This document shows positions 53,701 to 62,472 of a stretch of 64,000 bases of DNA, in pieces. Position 1 is the first letter of the stretch, and every line of letters begins with the position of its first letter. The stretch covers positions 62,001 through 126,000 of the forward strand of contig NZ_JYGE01000002.1 in assembly GCF_003012055.1 (NCBI RefSeq). The letters are read 5' to 3'. The position numbers were made by a program, and so were the translations under genes. The notes under the pieces are model-generated. The model made no database searches. It was not told the DNA's origin and saw only the letters and a list, made by a program, of their open reading frames with translations. The DNA comes from Peptostreptococcus russellii. Its GTDB lineage: Bacteria; Bacillota; Clostridia; Peptostreptococcales; Peptostreptococcaceae.

Positions 53701-56700
53701 GCGGAATCCAGTGTGGATTATTTGACTAAGCTTTCCTATTGGAAATACGAAGTGTTAGACACAGGAATCGTATCACAAAGAGACAACGTGGTTACCGGAT
53801 TGCAGACAGTAAGGGCAGGGGAAAATCGTGTTGGTGGAATTGCAGGAAGTGTAACGACAGCGAGCATTACAGGACTTTTGAATGGTACACTGGGAATCGG
53901 AAACTTTCTGGGATTTACCGTCCATCATGTAACTGTTACAGGAATAGATACCGGATATACCGTAGAAGCCGGAGAAAATTATGCCGGCGGCGCACTTGGT
54001 GAGGCAGTTGGCGGAGATATAGAGACTGTTACTTTAGAACGATTAAAGTCTGTCACCGCCAAAAACAGAGTCGGAGGCTTTGTCGGCTGTGCAGGTCCTG
54101 GAGATCTGGCGGGAGCAGGAGGCCTTACACTGAATCTGTTAGGACTCAATAATTTATTACAGGTTAAAAATTTATTGAAAACCGGAGAATGGGTCCGCGT
54201 TAAGATAACAGATGCCCATGTGATCGGTTATCAGACGAATACGACAGACGGATTGACTGTAACAGCAACAGGAACGAATTCAGATGGAGGAGCAGCAGAT
54301 TATGTGGCTGGTGGATTCATCGGAAAGAGTAACAGCTGTGAAATCAATCTGTCGGATGTGAAAAATCTGAAAGAAGTATCAGCTAATGATACCGATGGCT
54401 TTGCCGGTGGATTTATTGGAACCTCACAGACGGGAGGTCTTGCGGATGTGGCATCTGCTGATGACCTGGATGTCTGGATAGATAAAAAGACAAGTATATT
54501 AGATATCAACGGATTACTGACAGCAGTGAAATATCTGATTCCTTCCTACACTATGTGTACCGTTACCTATATTAATGGAGGCGGAGTTTCAGCAGATACA
54601 GCTGGTGGTTTTGTCGGAAGTTTTCAGAGTGGAACCGTCAACAATCAGGATGCAGGAGAAGGTAATTATTATTCTGTATACAATCTGGACCATGTAAACG
54701 GACAGTCTTATGCCGGAGGCTTCGGAGGAAATGTTTACTCCGGTGCATTGGCGGATGCCGGAGGCGGAATCAGTATTCTTGGAGATCTTAAGGGGCTGAA
54801 TATTAACGTTGGCGATTTGCTGAACCTGATCAATGCCTACATCCCATATGTACAGTATGCAGGGATCAAGTCGGACAATGGTTTTACCGTTACTGCAAAT
54901 AAAATAAAATCAGAGGACAGCTACTCCGGAAGTGCCGGAGGATTTATTGGTTACGGAAGTGGTGTTCAGGTAAGCTATTGTGATGTTACGAATTTGAAAC
55001 ATACAGATGTCACAGAGCCTGAGCAAGGTTTGGAATCTACAGATGGCTCAAACTATTTTGATGATGTAAAGAGCCAGTATGCAGTAACCGGTGCCAGATA
55101 TGCAGGTGGATATATTGGCTATATGAATATTGGTTCCGCAGCTTCCGTTGGAAAAGGTTTAAGTATTATTGGAACAGCAATAGGAATCAACAATGTGCTG
55201 GATGCATTAAACGTCGTTGTTTCTACAATTGAACACTCCAATGTTACAGGAAATGTTGGAGGTTTTGCAGTAAAAGCATCCTGGAAAAATACTGCTTCGG
55301 ATGCGTCGGCGAATGATGTTCTTGGAGATGCAGGAGGATTTGCCGGAAAGATTTCTGGTGGACACATTCAGGATTCCAACGCAAATAACTTCTCTTATAT
55401 CATTGGCCAGATTACTGCTGGTGGTTACGTGGGAGATCTGGAACCGGGAAATGTAGCAAATGTCCTTGGAGACGCAAGTATTTTAGGCGGACTTGTGAAT
55501 GTAGAAAGTGCATTAGCATCTCTTGCAGAAGACTTTGTACCAACGATCAGAAACAGTTCCACAACGTGTATTCCCTGCGGTGGTGCAGTTCGGGCAGATG
55601 CGGATTCCACAACACAGGTACAACGAGGCATGGCCGGAGGTTATGCAGGACATAATGAAGGCGGTCACATTTGGGGAAATAGTACAAAGAAATGGAAAGG
55701 TAAAGAATATGCCGGACCGCTCAGTACCTGTAAGGCAGTTCGGATCCGATCAGTATACGGAGAAGAAATTGCCGGTGGATTTACAGGACTGATGGAGTCA
55801 GCCGATACGGCAAGTACCGGAAACCTGTCCTTATTGTGGGGACTGGTAAAAGTAGATAATATTCTAGGAGCTCTCAGCGTTGTCTATCCGACAGAAGAAA
55901 ATACGGCAGTTTACGGACCGCTTGCTCTGATGGACTATGAGACCTGGAACAAATGGGTAGAGTTTGTCGGGAAATACGGCGGTTACGGAAGTGACCTTGC
56001 CTCGCATGGAAAAGTGAACAGCCAGGCAGAACTGGATACAATCATTGGGAAGTATGCTTACGGATACAATGTCGTAGCAGGAAGAGTGAATTACCGGGAT
56101 GAGATAAAACTGGCAAATGGTGGAGCAGCCGGTGGCTATGTTGGCTCCATGCAGACAGGAACCATTACAAATGGACAGGCTTATCAGGCGAAGACGATTA
56201 AAGGAATCCGATGCGCTGGAGGCTTTGCCGGAGAAATGATAAATGGCGGAGCAGCAGATCTTGGTGGTGCTGATATCCTTGGTCTTGATCTGCAATTAGG
56301 ACAAATGCTGCAGGTACTTAACGTATTTGTGCCGGTGATCAAGAAATCTTCGGTAGAAGGTTACCAGAGTGGATTAATTGTCCAGTCAGAAGGAATCAAT
56401 GCCAAGGATGCCTGTGGTTATGCAGGAGGTTATGTAGGAAAGCTGATCGGTGGACAGATCTGGGGCGAAAACGATACGCACTGTCAGGTTACAAAGCTGA
56501 GACGAGTTGACGGAAGAAGCTATGTTGGTGGATTTGTCGGAAGCTCAAGACCGGGAAGTGTAGCAACAGTGGATCCAACTGCTGGTGAAGGATTATTTTT
56601 AAGCAAATTATTAAATCAACTGCTGGATACTCCTGCAGATTTTATAAAAGTCATGGATGCCACTGTAGCAACGATCCGCTATGCAGATGTTATTTCCTGG

Positions 56701-58986
56701 GATGACTGGGGAATTATCGTAAATGGAGTTTATTCGGGTGGAAGCAGCAACACTTCCTATGCAAAAGCAGCCGGAGGATTTGCTGGAAGTCTTGTCGGAA
56801 CTGTACTTGGGGAAAAAGATACCAAGGAAGCGGGAATTTCTGCACAGGGAATCCGTTCTGTTATTGCCGGGGAATATGCCGGAGGCTTCTTTGGAATAGC
56901 GGATGTCGATGCCGGAGTGCAGGTTTCGGGGAAGACAGAGACAGAATTATTCAAATATCTGCTTCAGCTTGGGCGTACCGATGTCTTGGATGCATTCCGT
57001 ACTTATGTATATGACGGATCCGTAAGCGGAAGTGCGGATGCCGGCTTAAGTGTAAGTGCACATACAGCCGTGAAAAGCGGGCAGAATGACGCGGTGACAT
57101 ACAGCGGAACAGCCGGAGGCTTTGGAGGCTCTTTATTAAACAGCTCTGTAAAAAACAGCAGTGTTACAAAGCTTTCTAATGTAACCGGCTTAAATAGTAG
57201 CGGAGGCTTTATCGGTTATTCCGGAAAAAGTGGTGTTGTGGATCTAAACAAAATCGATGTTCTGGGTAGCAATCAATGGCAACTTCTTGGAGGAGCAGCA
57301 GGTGTCCTGGATGTATTTGGTTCACATATTGAGGACAGCGGTGTAGCCGGAGTGGATGGCGGTTATACCGTACAGAGCAGTGGAGGTGAGGAAGAGATTG
57401 CCGGAGGTTTTATCGGCTATGCGAATCTGGCGAGGATGTCAGGATGTATTGCCGGAGATAGTAATATTCAGGCAAACGGGCTCAAACAGGTTGCATCCGG
57501 AGGAACAGCCGGAGGCTTTGCCGGAAGAACAAGCTACGAATACCTTGGAAATATAGATTTGGATTCCACATTAGTGAATGCATTGCTTACCATTTTAAAT
57601 CAACTGGTGAAAGCACTTTATCTGGATAAGCTTGAGGCAGCAAATCTATTGAATATTAATCTGGGAATTATTCAGATCAAGGCAGCCTATGAAGGCGATT
57701 TATTGAGTGTCAATCTGCTTGGATTAAAAATATCGGTGGGCTTATCCAAGGCTTCTATAGAGAATCAACAGCAGACAGATTTTGCGATTATTAAAATCGG
57801 AGATTCCACGATCAAGCTTCCATGTGATTCCAATGGAATCAAACAGGATGATGATACAAAGTCAAATATCAGTATCAGTCTGATCAAAGCAAACCGAACG
57901 AAAATCACGGACAGTAATGTCTATGGTATCAGCTATGGATATGATGTCTATGCCGGTGGAGCCGGAAATGATAAAGATGGTTCTGCAGAAGATGGACGAA
58001 GCGGCGGCTTTGTTGGATTCAATAACGAAGGTCTTCTTCAGAACAACAATATGTACTACTGTGATGTGGTTCGGGGAACATCAAAACTGGTCGGACCATT
58101 TAGCGGAGAAAGCAGCTTAAGTTCTTCCTATTCTTTCAATACAAAAGAGAAGGTCGAAGGAGAGCAGAACAACTACCGTATTTACAGAAAACTGGATACG
58201 GCACTGGATCAGATCAAAAAGAATTCAGAAAAATTGAATCTCAGCTATGAAAAAGATGCTTCCAGTGGGTGGGATATTTACACGCTGGGACATATGAATT
58301 CGGTAAAAAGCTATGATACTTTGCAAAATGCAAAGCTGACAGATGATACATCGTCTACAACAGCAGAACTGAAAGCATATGAATCGTCAGCGAAAGCAGT
58401 ATTGATGGCAGATACTAAAACAACATTGAACACAGGAGAAAGTGATACTCCGGAACCGTCCGAGTCACAGGATCCATGTGATAAGCACATCAAGTTGACG
58501 ATCAATAAGATCTGGAAGGATTTTAACAATTTTGATAAAAAACGACCAGACAATATTACGGTAACAATATCACGTACCTGGACAGACAAGGCAGGAAATG
58601 AAAAAACAGAAATAGTACTAGGTTACGAGAGTTACACTATAAAAGGTTCCAGCGATAAATCTAAATGGCAGGAGGTGATAAAAGAACTCCCGGCATATAA
58701 GACAGATGGAGATAACATATATTATTACACGTATTCCGTTACCGAAGCGGAGATAGTTGGTTATACGACGACGATAAAGAAATCGGAGGATGGATTTACC
58801 TTCACGATAACCAACAACAGACATTTCTCAAGTCTTCCGAATACCGGAGGATATGGAAGATATTTTATTTATCTGATAGCTATTCTGCTTTTCCTGTTAT
58901 ATTTCATCATGAGATATAAAAAATGCAAGGAAAACAAAAAGCTGAAATACTATAAAACAAAAGAAGTTTCAAAGAAAAGGAGGTAA
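50788..58986 (+). CDS. Giant LPXTG surface adhesin with GLUG-like glycine-rich repeats (pilus tip candidate)
   Basis: About 2,732 residues. A signal peptide ends near VYAA-D (about 32). An acidic Glu/Lys/Thr region (to ~105) and a unique N-terminal domain (~110-640) follow. Then about 30 repeats of the type YAGGFAGxxxxG run from ~650 to ~2410, mostly in pairs with hydrophobic LLN/LGL segments between them. The C-terminal part has a Cna-B-type domain (~2565-2680, LTINKIWKDF...TYSVTEAE) and the sorting signal LPNTG (2683-2687) with membrane helix and Lys/Arg tail. AGGGAG (50775-50780) fits the ATG at 50788. The major pilin gene begins 5 bp after its stop. It should be secreted, then joined to the wall or pilus by a sortase. 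Ligand unknown. Composition is foreign to the flanking genome. Confidence 0.88.
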   Translation: MKKKRKIKNRMIATILCVAILFSQVHIVYAADLQISDSNTDQVTVSYEDDMEHEGNADIEFTAAPSEKTNEELDNTDVKVPDINKDTESKKDEVKTSEEGIKAETTENIDTYYKDDKICIYNYDQLKQIGSDAYIYTGDKDGEIGSGEVVKSEGTELKYGADAQYSLMNDIQISSKQIWTVPDSFTGTITGTEIEENEIPTLYDKDTDTIYLYNPYQLMVLAQEESETEPVMSLDYDAPQFGMGQMIYPDGEDQEYLTYAKSHKYVLSQKFNSDKPELVADQLTEKTATGVQWLDGEHADGRTKPGQLYVEVSGKKYILIGNESQLRAIGSNKSVTPRLYVYYSPGLVSGLFGGEPFYTPYYPGDADLGLDAVATEGATTHWTITGQKPDSVIGDNSYLYYKDNGKYKLADVDLTSNGIVTGLLEGVGGLLGTLLGGLTVGTGSLCGVNDQGLPDNETASLTKLKQEYGGLKYSSNANYIIFRDIDLSKEGINSNKEDDRWTPLRVSGDIIGAKLAEGQTILTDGNSILATGRPVISNININQTEEMDSTKYMGVGFFGTITNEINVNNVGISAGTVKVSNIELKNVDVKNNTNKHKNTQTLLSGLTSGLGWLVGSVVDVLVGILTIGQVQLSLKDVLSALLNARATDPTLYATGAFAGRVVGDVVIENCDVTGSISVSNINERTGGFVGYAEGVTQYEGLSEALGLTVDILSSLLNAIPGLGLGDLITILLNNALDVSSLIPTGYKNVTIQNCHVDGLTGTIGNIDKNFAGGFAGQLVGTKVFDCSVKNSTYTVNTKEYGGGFAGIGRDADIKGTLTEIGIDLIRVMQPQSLLMGCDLTDCNTTVAGENYQGGITGALTNSYAINCGASGSISVKATGSYAGGAVGTATVGWVTNLGKDEVSDPSLLKTVGELLTELLSSDSEKAGMLLSLTGIAPSAILGCNMNCSAISVEAGKSYAGGILGGGDGVYLAESSVDYLTKLSYWKYEVLDTGIVSQRDNVVTGLQTVRAGENRVGGIAGSVTTASITGLLNGTLGIGNFLGFTVHHVTVTGIDTGYTVEAGENYAGGALGEAVGGDIETVTLERLKSVTAKNRVGGFVGCAGPGDLAGAGGLTLNLLGLNNLLQVKNLLKTGEWVRVKITDAHVIGYQTNTTDGLTVTATGTNSDGGAADYVAGGFIGKSNSCEINLSDVKNLKEVSANDTDGFAGGFIGTSQTGGLADVASADDLDVWIDKKTSILDINGLLTAVKYLIPSYTMCTVTYINGGGVSADTAGGFVGSFQSGTVNNQDAGEGNYYSVYNLDHVNGQSYAGGFGGNVYSGALADAGGGISILGDLKGLNINVGDLLNLINAYIPYVQYAGIKSDNGFTVTANKIKSEDSYSGSAGGFIGYGSGVQVSYCDVTNLKHTDVTEPEQGLESTDGSNYFDDVKSQYAVTGARYAGGYIGYMNIGSAASVGKGLSIIGTAIGINNVLDALNVVVSTIEHSNVTGNVGGFAVKASWKNTASDASANDVLGDAGGFAGKISGGHIQDSNANNFSYIIGQITAGGYVGDLEPGNVANVLGDASILGGLVNVESALASLAEDFVPTIRNSSTTCIPCGGAVRADADSTTQVQRGMAGGYAGHNEGGHIWGNSTKKWKGKEYAGPLSTCKAVRIRSVYGEEIAGGFTGLMESADTASTGNLSLLWGLVKVDNILGALSVVYPTEENTAVYGPLALMDYETWNKWVEFVGKYGGYGSDLASHGKVNSQAELDTIIGKYAYGYNVVAGRVNYRDEIKLANGGAAGGYVGSMQTGTITNGQAYQAKTIKGIRCAGGFAGEMINGGAADLGGADILGLDLQLGQMLQVLNVFVPVIKKSSVEGYQSGLIVQSEGINAKDACGYAGGYVGKLIGGQIWGENDTHCQVTKLRRVDGRSYVGGFVGSSRPGSVATVDPTAGEGLFLSKLLNQLLDTPADFIKVMDATVATIRYADVISWDDWGIIVNGVYSGGSSNTSYAKAAGGFAGSLVGTVLGEKDTKEAGISAQGIRSVIAGEYAGGFFGIADVDAGVQVSGKTETELFKYLLQLGRTDVLDAFRTYVYDGSVSGSADAGLSVSAHTAVKSGQNDAVTYSGTAGGFGGSLLNSSVKNSSVTKLSNVTGLNSSGGFIGYSGKSGVVDLNKIDVLGSNQWQLLGGAAGVLDVFGSHIEDSGVAGVDGGYTVQSSGGEEEIAGGFIGYANLARMSGCIAGDSNIQANGLKQVASGGTAGGFAGRTSYEYLGNIDLDSTLVNALLTILNQLVKALYLDKLEAANLLNINLGIIQIKAAYEGDLLSVNLLGLKISVGLSKASIENQQQTDFAIIKIGDSTIKLPCDSNGIKQDDDTKSNISISLIKANRTKITDSNVYGISYGYDVYAGGAGNDKDGSAEDGRSGGFVGFNNEGLLQNNNMYYCDVVRGTSKLVGPFSGESSLSSSYSFNTKEKVEGEQNNYRIYRKLDTALDQIKKNSEKLNLSYEKDASSGWDIYTLGHMNSVKSYDTLQNAKLTDDTSSTTAELKAYESSAKAVLMADTKTTLNTGESDTPEPSESQDPCDKHIKLTINKIWKDFNNFDKKRPDNITVTISRTWTDKAGNEKTEIVLGYESYTIKGSSDKSKWQEVIKELPAYKTDGDNIYYYTYSVTEAEIVGYTTTIKKSEDGFTFTITNNRHFSSLPNTGGYGRYFIYLIAILLFLLYFIMRYKKCKENKKLKYYKTKEVSKKRR
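52735..58110 (+). repeat. GGF(A/I/V)G repeat array inside the adhesin gene
   Basis: About 30 copies of the protein motif (A)GGF(A/V/I)G are spread over the array, as in RTGGFVGYAEG, NFAGGFAGQLVG, SYAGGAVG, RYAGGYIG, EIAGGFIGYA and RSGGFVGFNNEG. DNA copies have diverged; only short stretches such as GCCGGAGGCTTT recur, so the array is old rather than a recent amplification. Copies tend to come in pairs within units near 190-200 residues. Confidence 0.8.
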
Positions 58987-58991
58987 CTGGC

Positions 58992-60557
58992 ATGAAGAGA
59001 ATGAAAAAAATCATGGCAATGCTGCTGGCAGCAATGATGACAATGGCAATGACAATCACTGCATTTGCCGCAGAAGGAACAAACACACTTACAGTTAATG
59101 TGAAATCAACAACACCCGCACAGGATTTGAATGGTCAGACAATTAATCTGTACAAATTATTTGATGTGACAGAGTCAGAAAGTGGAGAAACAATAAACTA
59201 TGCATACACAGTGAATACAGCAACTGGGTATAAAGATGCACTGTTATCTGTATTAGGTTCACCACTTACAGCATCCTCTACGAATGAGGAATTTGTATCA
59301 GCTGTTCGTGCTATCGGCAGCAATGATTCTGCAGAAGTACAGAACTTTGCAAACAATTTTACAACGTATGCGTTGACGAATAGTTTGGCAGCAACAGCTA
59401 CCTCTGGAAAAATCACAGAGAGCAAAACATCTCATGAGTTTACAGGTTTAGATACAGGTTATTATCTTGTGTATGTAACAGGCGGCAAAGAAATTCAGTC
59501 TTCTTTAGTTACAGTAGATGCTACAACAAATACAGTAAGCTTAAAAACAGAAGCACCAAGCATTGAGAAAAAAGCTGACAAAGAGACTGTAAATATCGGA
59601 CAAGTAGTGAAATATACCGTAACAGGTTCTATTCCGGATACAACAGGATATGCAGAATATGTATACAAAATCCACGATGAATTATCAACAGGTCTTGATT
59701 TTGTAAATGATGTAGCAGGAACAGCTCTTGGAACAGGTGCTACAACAGTTAATGTAACAGTGGCATTTACGGATAATAGTCTTACAGTAGGAGGAACAAC
59801 ACCTACAACAGCAGCACTTTCCGGTGAAGGCAACAGAAAAATGTCTCTTGATTTATCTGAATGGGTAAGAGCTAACCAGACAAACAAAGGAGAAGAATTC
59901 ACCGTTATATATTATGCAAAGGTAAATAAAGATGCAGTTGTAACAGAAAAGAACAAGGCTGAGTTAGAGTATGGTAATCAACCGGGTGAAACAACAACTA
60001 CAACACCGAGTGAGGCAAAGACACCTACCTATCCGTTAGATATCTTAAAGAAAAAAGCAGGTACAGATGAAAAGTTAGCAGGTGCAAAGTTTAAGTTATA
60101 TTCAAGTAAAACAGATGCGGATGCAAATGATGACACTAAAGCCATTAAAGTTTCTCCAGTAACTACAACAGTTGCAGGAAGCTATGTAGTAGATCCAACA
60201 TCTTCTACTACAGAATTTGAATCTGTTGAAGAGATTACTGGAGAAGGTTACAACCTTCGCGTCAATGGTCTTGCAGAAGGAACTTATTATTTGGTAGAGA
60301 CACAGGCTCCAGATGGTTACAACAAGTTGACGGCTCCAATTGAAATTAAAATCACAAAGAGCGCAGATACAGAAGTAAATAATTGGACAATTTCCAAAGA
60401 TGGAGCAGTTGAAACTGATAAAATCATCGACATCGCAAACAGCACAGGTTCTCTTCTTCCATTTATTGGTGGACGTGGAACTATTGTATTTGCTGTGATT
60501 GCAGTTCTTCTGGTATTTGGTGTTGCAGTAAGCTATATCCGTGATAAAAGAAAATAA
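58992..60557 (+). CDS. Major pilin backbone subunit (SpaA/isopeptide type)
   Basis: 521 residues: signal peptide (ending AFA-AEG at about 27), an N-terminal domain, a fimbrial isopeptide-forming D2 domain (~190-330), and a C-terminal SpaA/Cna-B-type domain with LDILKKKAGTDEKLAGAKF and the E-box glutamate in GTYYLVETQAPDGY. These domains carry intramolecular Lys-Asn bonds. The sorting motif is LPFIG (489-493), where LPxTG would be expected, followed by a membrane helix and DKRK tail. GGAGG overlaps the end of the adhesin gene, 5 bp upstream. It should be polymerised by the class C sortase encoded next. The high threonine content suits a Gram-positive pilin. Confidence 0.92.
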   Translation: MKRMKKIMAMLLAAMMTMAMTITAFAAEGTNTLTVNVKSTTPAQDLNGQTINLYKLFDVTESESGETINYAYTVNTATGYKDALLSVLGSPLTASSTNEEFVSAVRAIGSNDSAEVQNFANNFTTYALTNSLAATATSGKITESKTSHEFTGLDTGYYLVYVTGGKEIQSSLVTVDATTNTVSLKTEAPSIEKKADKETVNIGQVVKYTVTGSIPDTTGYAEYVYKIHDELSTGLDFVNDVAGTALGTGATTVNVTVAFTDNSLTVGGTTPTTAALSGEGNRKMSLDLSEWVRANQTNKGEEFTVIYYAKVNKDAVVTEKNKAELEYGNQPGETTTTTPSEAKTPTYPLDILKKKAGTDEKLAGAKFKLYSSKTDADANDDTKAIKVSPVTTTVAGSYVVDPTSSTTEFESVEEITGEGYNLRVNGLAEGTYYLVETQAPDGYNKLTAPIEIKITKSADTEVNNWTISKDGAVETDKIIDIANSTGSLLPFIGGRGTIVFAVIAVLLVFGVAVSYIRDKRK

Positions 60558-60596
60558 GTATAATAATTTTTACTAAAGATATAAGTTAGTATTTAA

Positions 60597-60637
60597 GGAA
60601 TGGGCGGTTATCTTTCACGGAAGGTAACCGCAATTCC
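60597..60637. repeat. Intercistronic hairpin between pilin and sortase C
   Basis: GGAAT...GCGGTTA pairs with TAACCGC...ATTCC around an inner loop of about 14 nt. There is no T-tract. The position suggests a brake that lowers sortase expression relative to the abundant pilin. Confidence 0.65.
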
Positions 60638-60661
60638 AAGTATAACAACAGGGGGAATGAA

Positions 60662-61528
60662 ATGAAAAGTAAGAAGAAAAATAAGATAACAATAAATGAT
60701 ATCATTCGTCTGATCGTGCTTTTGGTTGCATTCTCCGTATTGTTATATCCAACGTTGAGCAGTTATCTGAATGAAAAGAATAGCTCCAAAGTGGTATCTT
60801 ATTATGATGAGGAAAGTATAAAGCTAAGCGAAACAGAAAAAGAGCAAATGTTGGAAGATGCGAGAGCATACAATCAGGAAATGTTAGGAAATATCGATCT
60901 TATTGATCCGTCCTCAAAGGAGAATACGGAAATTGATGAACGGTATCAGAGTTTATTGAATCCGGATGGAACAGGAATGATGGGATATATCCATATTCCC
61001 AAGATTAATATAGAACTTCCTATTTATCATGGAACAAGCGAAGCAGTTCTGCAGGCGGGAGTCGGCCATTTTTGGGGCACGTCCCTTCCGGTTGGAGGTG
61101 AAAGTACTCATACGGTATTGACCGGCCACAGAGGGCTGCCCACCAAAACACTTTTTACCAATATAGATAAGCTGGAAGAAGGGGATATATTCTATATTAA
61201 AGTTTTAGATGAAACTCTGGCATATCAGATAGATCAGATTTTGACTGTTTTACCGGAAGAGACAGATGCGTTAGCCATCGAATCCGGTAAAGACTATGCA
61301 ACACTTGTCACTTGCACTCCATATGCGATTAATACACACAGACTTTTAGTCCGTGGATATCGGATACCATATGAGGAAGCAACGGAGCAGGAGTCGGATG
61401 TAGATGTGAAACCAGAATTATCCTTTACTGCTAAAGTGTTGATTGTAACAATCATAGTAATTTTCATAGGATTAATTATAACTGTAATGTACAGTATGAG
61501 GGATAGAAAAAGGAGAAAAATAAGATGA
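60662..61528 (+). CDS. Class C pilus sortase
   Basis: 288 residues. An N-terminal membrane helix (about 14-32), a lid-like segment with the DP motif (IDLIDPSS), the catalytic core GMMGYIHIPKINIELPIYHGTSEAVLQ, His in VLTGHRGLPTKTLF, Cys in LVTCTPYAINTHRLLVRG with the Arg following, and a second C-terminal membrane helix: all class C features. Class C enzymes link pilin subunits by transpeptidation between the sorting signal and a pilin lysine. AGGGGGAATGAA precedes the ATG. The stop overlaps the start of the minor pilin gene by 4 bases (ATGA). Confidence 0.93.
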   Translation: MKSKKKNKITINDIIRLIVLLVAFSVLLYPTLSSYLNEKNSSKVVSYYDEESIKLSETEKEQMLEDARAYNQEMLGNIDLIDPSSKENTEIDERYQSLLNPDGTGMMGYIHIPKINIELPIYHGTSEAVLQAGVGHFWGTSLPVGGESTHTVLTGHRGLPTKTLFTNIDKLEEGDIFYIKVLDETLAYQIDQILTVLPEETDALAIESGKDYATLVTCTPYAINTHRLLVRGYRIPYEEATEQESDVDVKPELSFTAKVLIVTIIVIFIGLIITVMYSMRDRKRRKIR

Positions 61529-62271
61529 TAAAAAAGATAAAAAGTGTTCGCCTTCTTTTAATGGTCATACTTATTCTTTTCAGTAGTTTTATAGATGTTT
61601 CAACGGTTCATGCTGAGGATGGAACCAGAAAAGGAAGTATTCAGATCATTTATAAGGGGAGAAATCATACAGATGAAGAAGTAACTCTTTCCAGAGCAAA
61701 GTTCGCAATATTTCCGATTCAATATAAGAAAAACGATGAATGGATCTGGGAAAACGGTTTTGAGAATTCAGGCGTGTCGCTAGGAGACACAAGTGCAGAA
61801 GCAAGAGAGAAACAGGCGAAACGTTTATTTGAGTATGCGAAAAAAAGTAATATTTCCGGAACAACGCAAGTAACAGATGACTTGGGTCATGCAAGCTTTG
61901 CTGAGTTAGAGGAAGGAATTTATCTTCTTGTACAAATTGGAAATGTGGAATGTGGTACAGATAAATTTGAATCCGCTCCATTCCTTGTGAATATTCCATC
62001 TGAAATCAATGGAAAAACAGAATATGATGTAGTGATAGAACCAAAAGGTGAATGGGTTACTCCTGCAAAGCCACTTGTTACACCGACAAATTCAGATAAG
62101 CCAGCGCCAACAGAGCCGACTCCAACGAAGCCGGATATACCTGCTCCTATCCAGAACATAATAGATATCGTGAAGACTGGTGATACAACCAATATAATTC
62201 CCTGGGTCTTGATTGCGATTAGTAGTCTTGTGATAATTATTGTACTTTATAGAAAACGAAAAGAAAAATAA
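61525..62271 (+). CDS. Minor (basal) pilin with VKTGD-type sorting signal
   Basis: 248 residues: a signal peptide (ending VHAED near 30), a single Cna-B/SpaA-like domain (IQIIYKGRNHTDEEVTLSRAKFAIFPI ... LEEGIYLLVQIGN), a Pro/Thr-rich spacer (TPAKPLVTPTNSDKPAPTEP) and a C-terminal helix with KRKEK tail. The sorting signal before the helix reads IVKTGDTTN, not LPxTG. Such variant motifs can be the substrate of a class B sortase, which this locus also has. It is likely the wall-linked base of the pilus (inference). Translation is coupled to the sortase C gene by an ATGA overlap. Confidence 0.82.
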   Translation: MIKKIKSVRLLLMVILILFSSFIDVSTVHAEDGTRKGSIQIIYKGRNHTDEEVTLSRAKFAIFPIQYKKNDEWIWENGFENSGVSLGDTSAEAREKQAKRLFEYAKKSNISGTTQVTDDLGHASFAELEEGIYLLVQIGNVECGTDKFESAPFLVNIPSEINGKTEYDVVIEPKGEWVTPAKPLVTPTNSDKPAPTEPTPTKPDIPAPIQNIIDIVKTGDTTNIIPWVLIAISSLVIIIVLYRKRKEK

Positions 62272-62279
62272 TGTATACG

Positions 62280-62370
62280 GTAAGCGTTTGATAATATATG
62301 TATTGTATAATTATAGGGATATCGCTATGATATCCCTATAATAGTATTTAGTAAGCGTCCAATAATATCA
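62280..62370. repeat. Duplicated IS66-type end and 12-bp hairpin
   Basis: GTAAGCGTTTGATAATAT (62280-62297) and GTAAGCGTCCAATAATAT (62351-62368) are near-identical and start with the GTAA typical of IS66 termini. Between them is a perfect 12-bp inverted repeat TATAGGGATATC (62312-62340). One copy is probably the left end of the present IS66; the other may be a leftover end. Confidence 0.6.
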
Positions 62371-62472
62371 TGGGTTTAAAAGTATCTTGCAACATGAGAT
62401 AATATCCCTACATAGTACTTCTAATGTTAACAAAGTACTTTGCCAACTTTAAAACTGTAGGGAGATGATAGG

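Noticed and set aside
53739-54002. Second-frame ORF inside the adhesin gene
   Set aside because: It is a shadow of the main frame, with no ribosome site and an Arg/Cys-rich composition typical of a wrong frame in repeat DNA.
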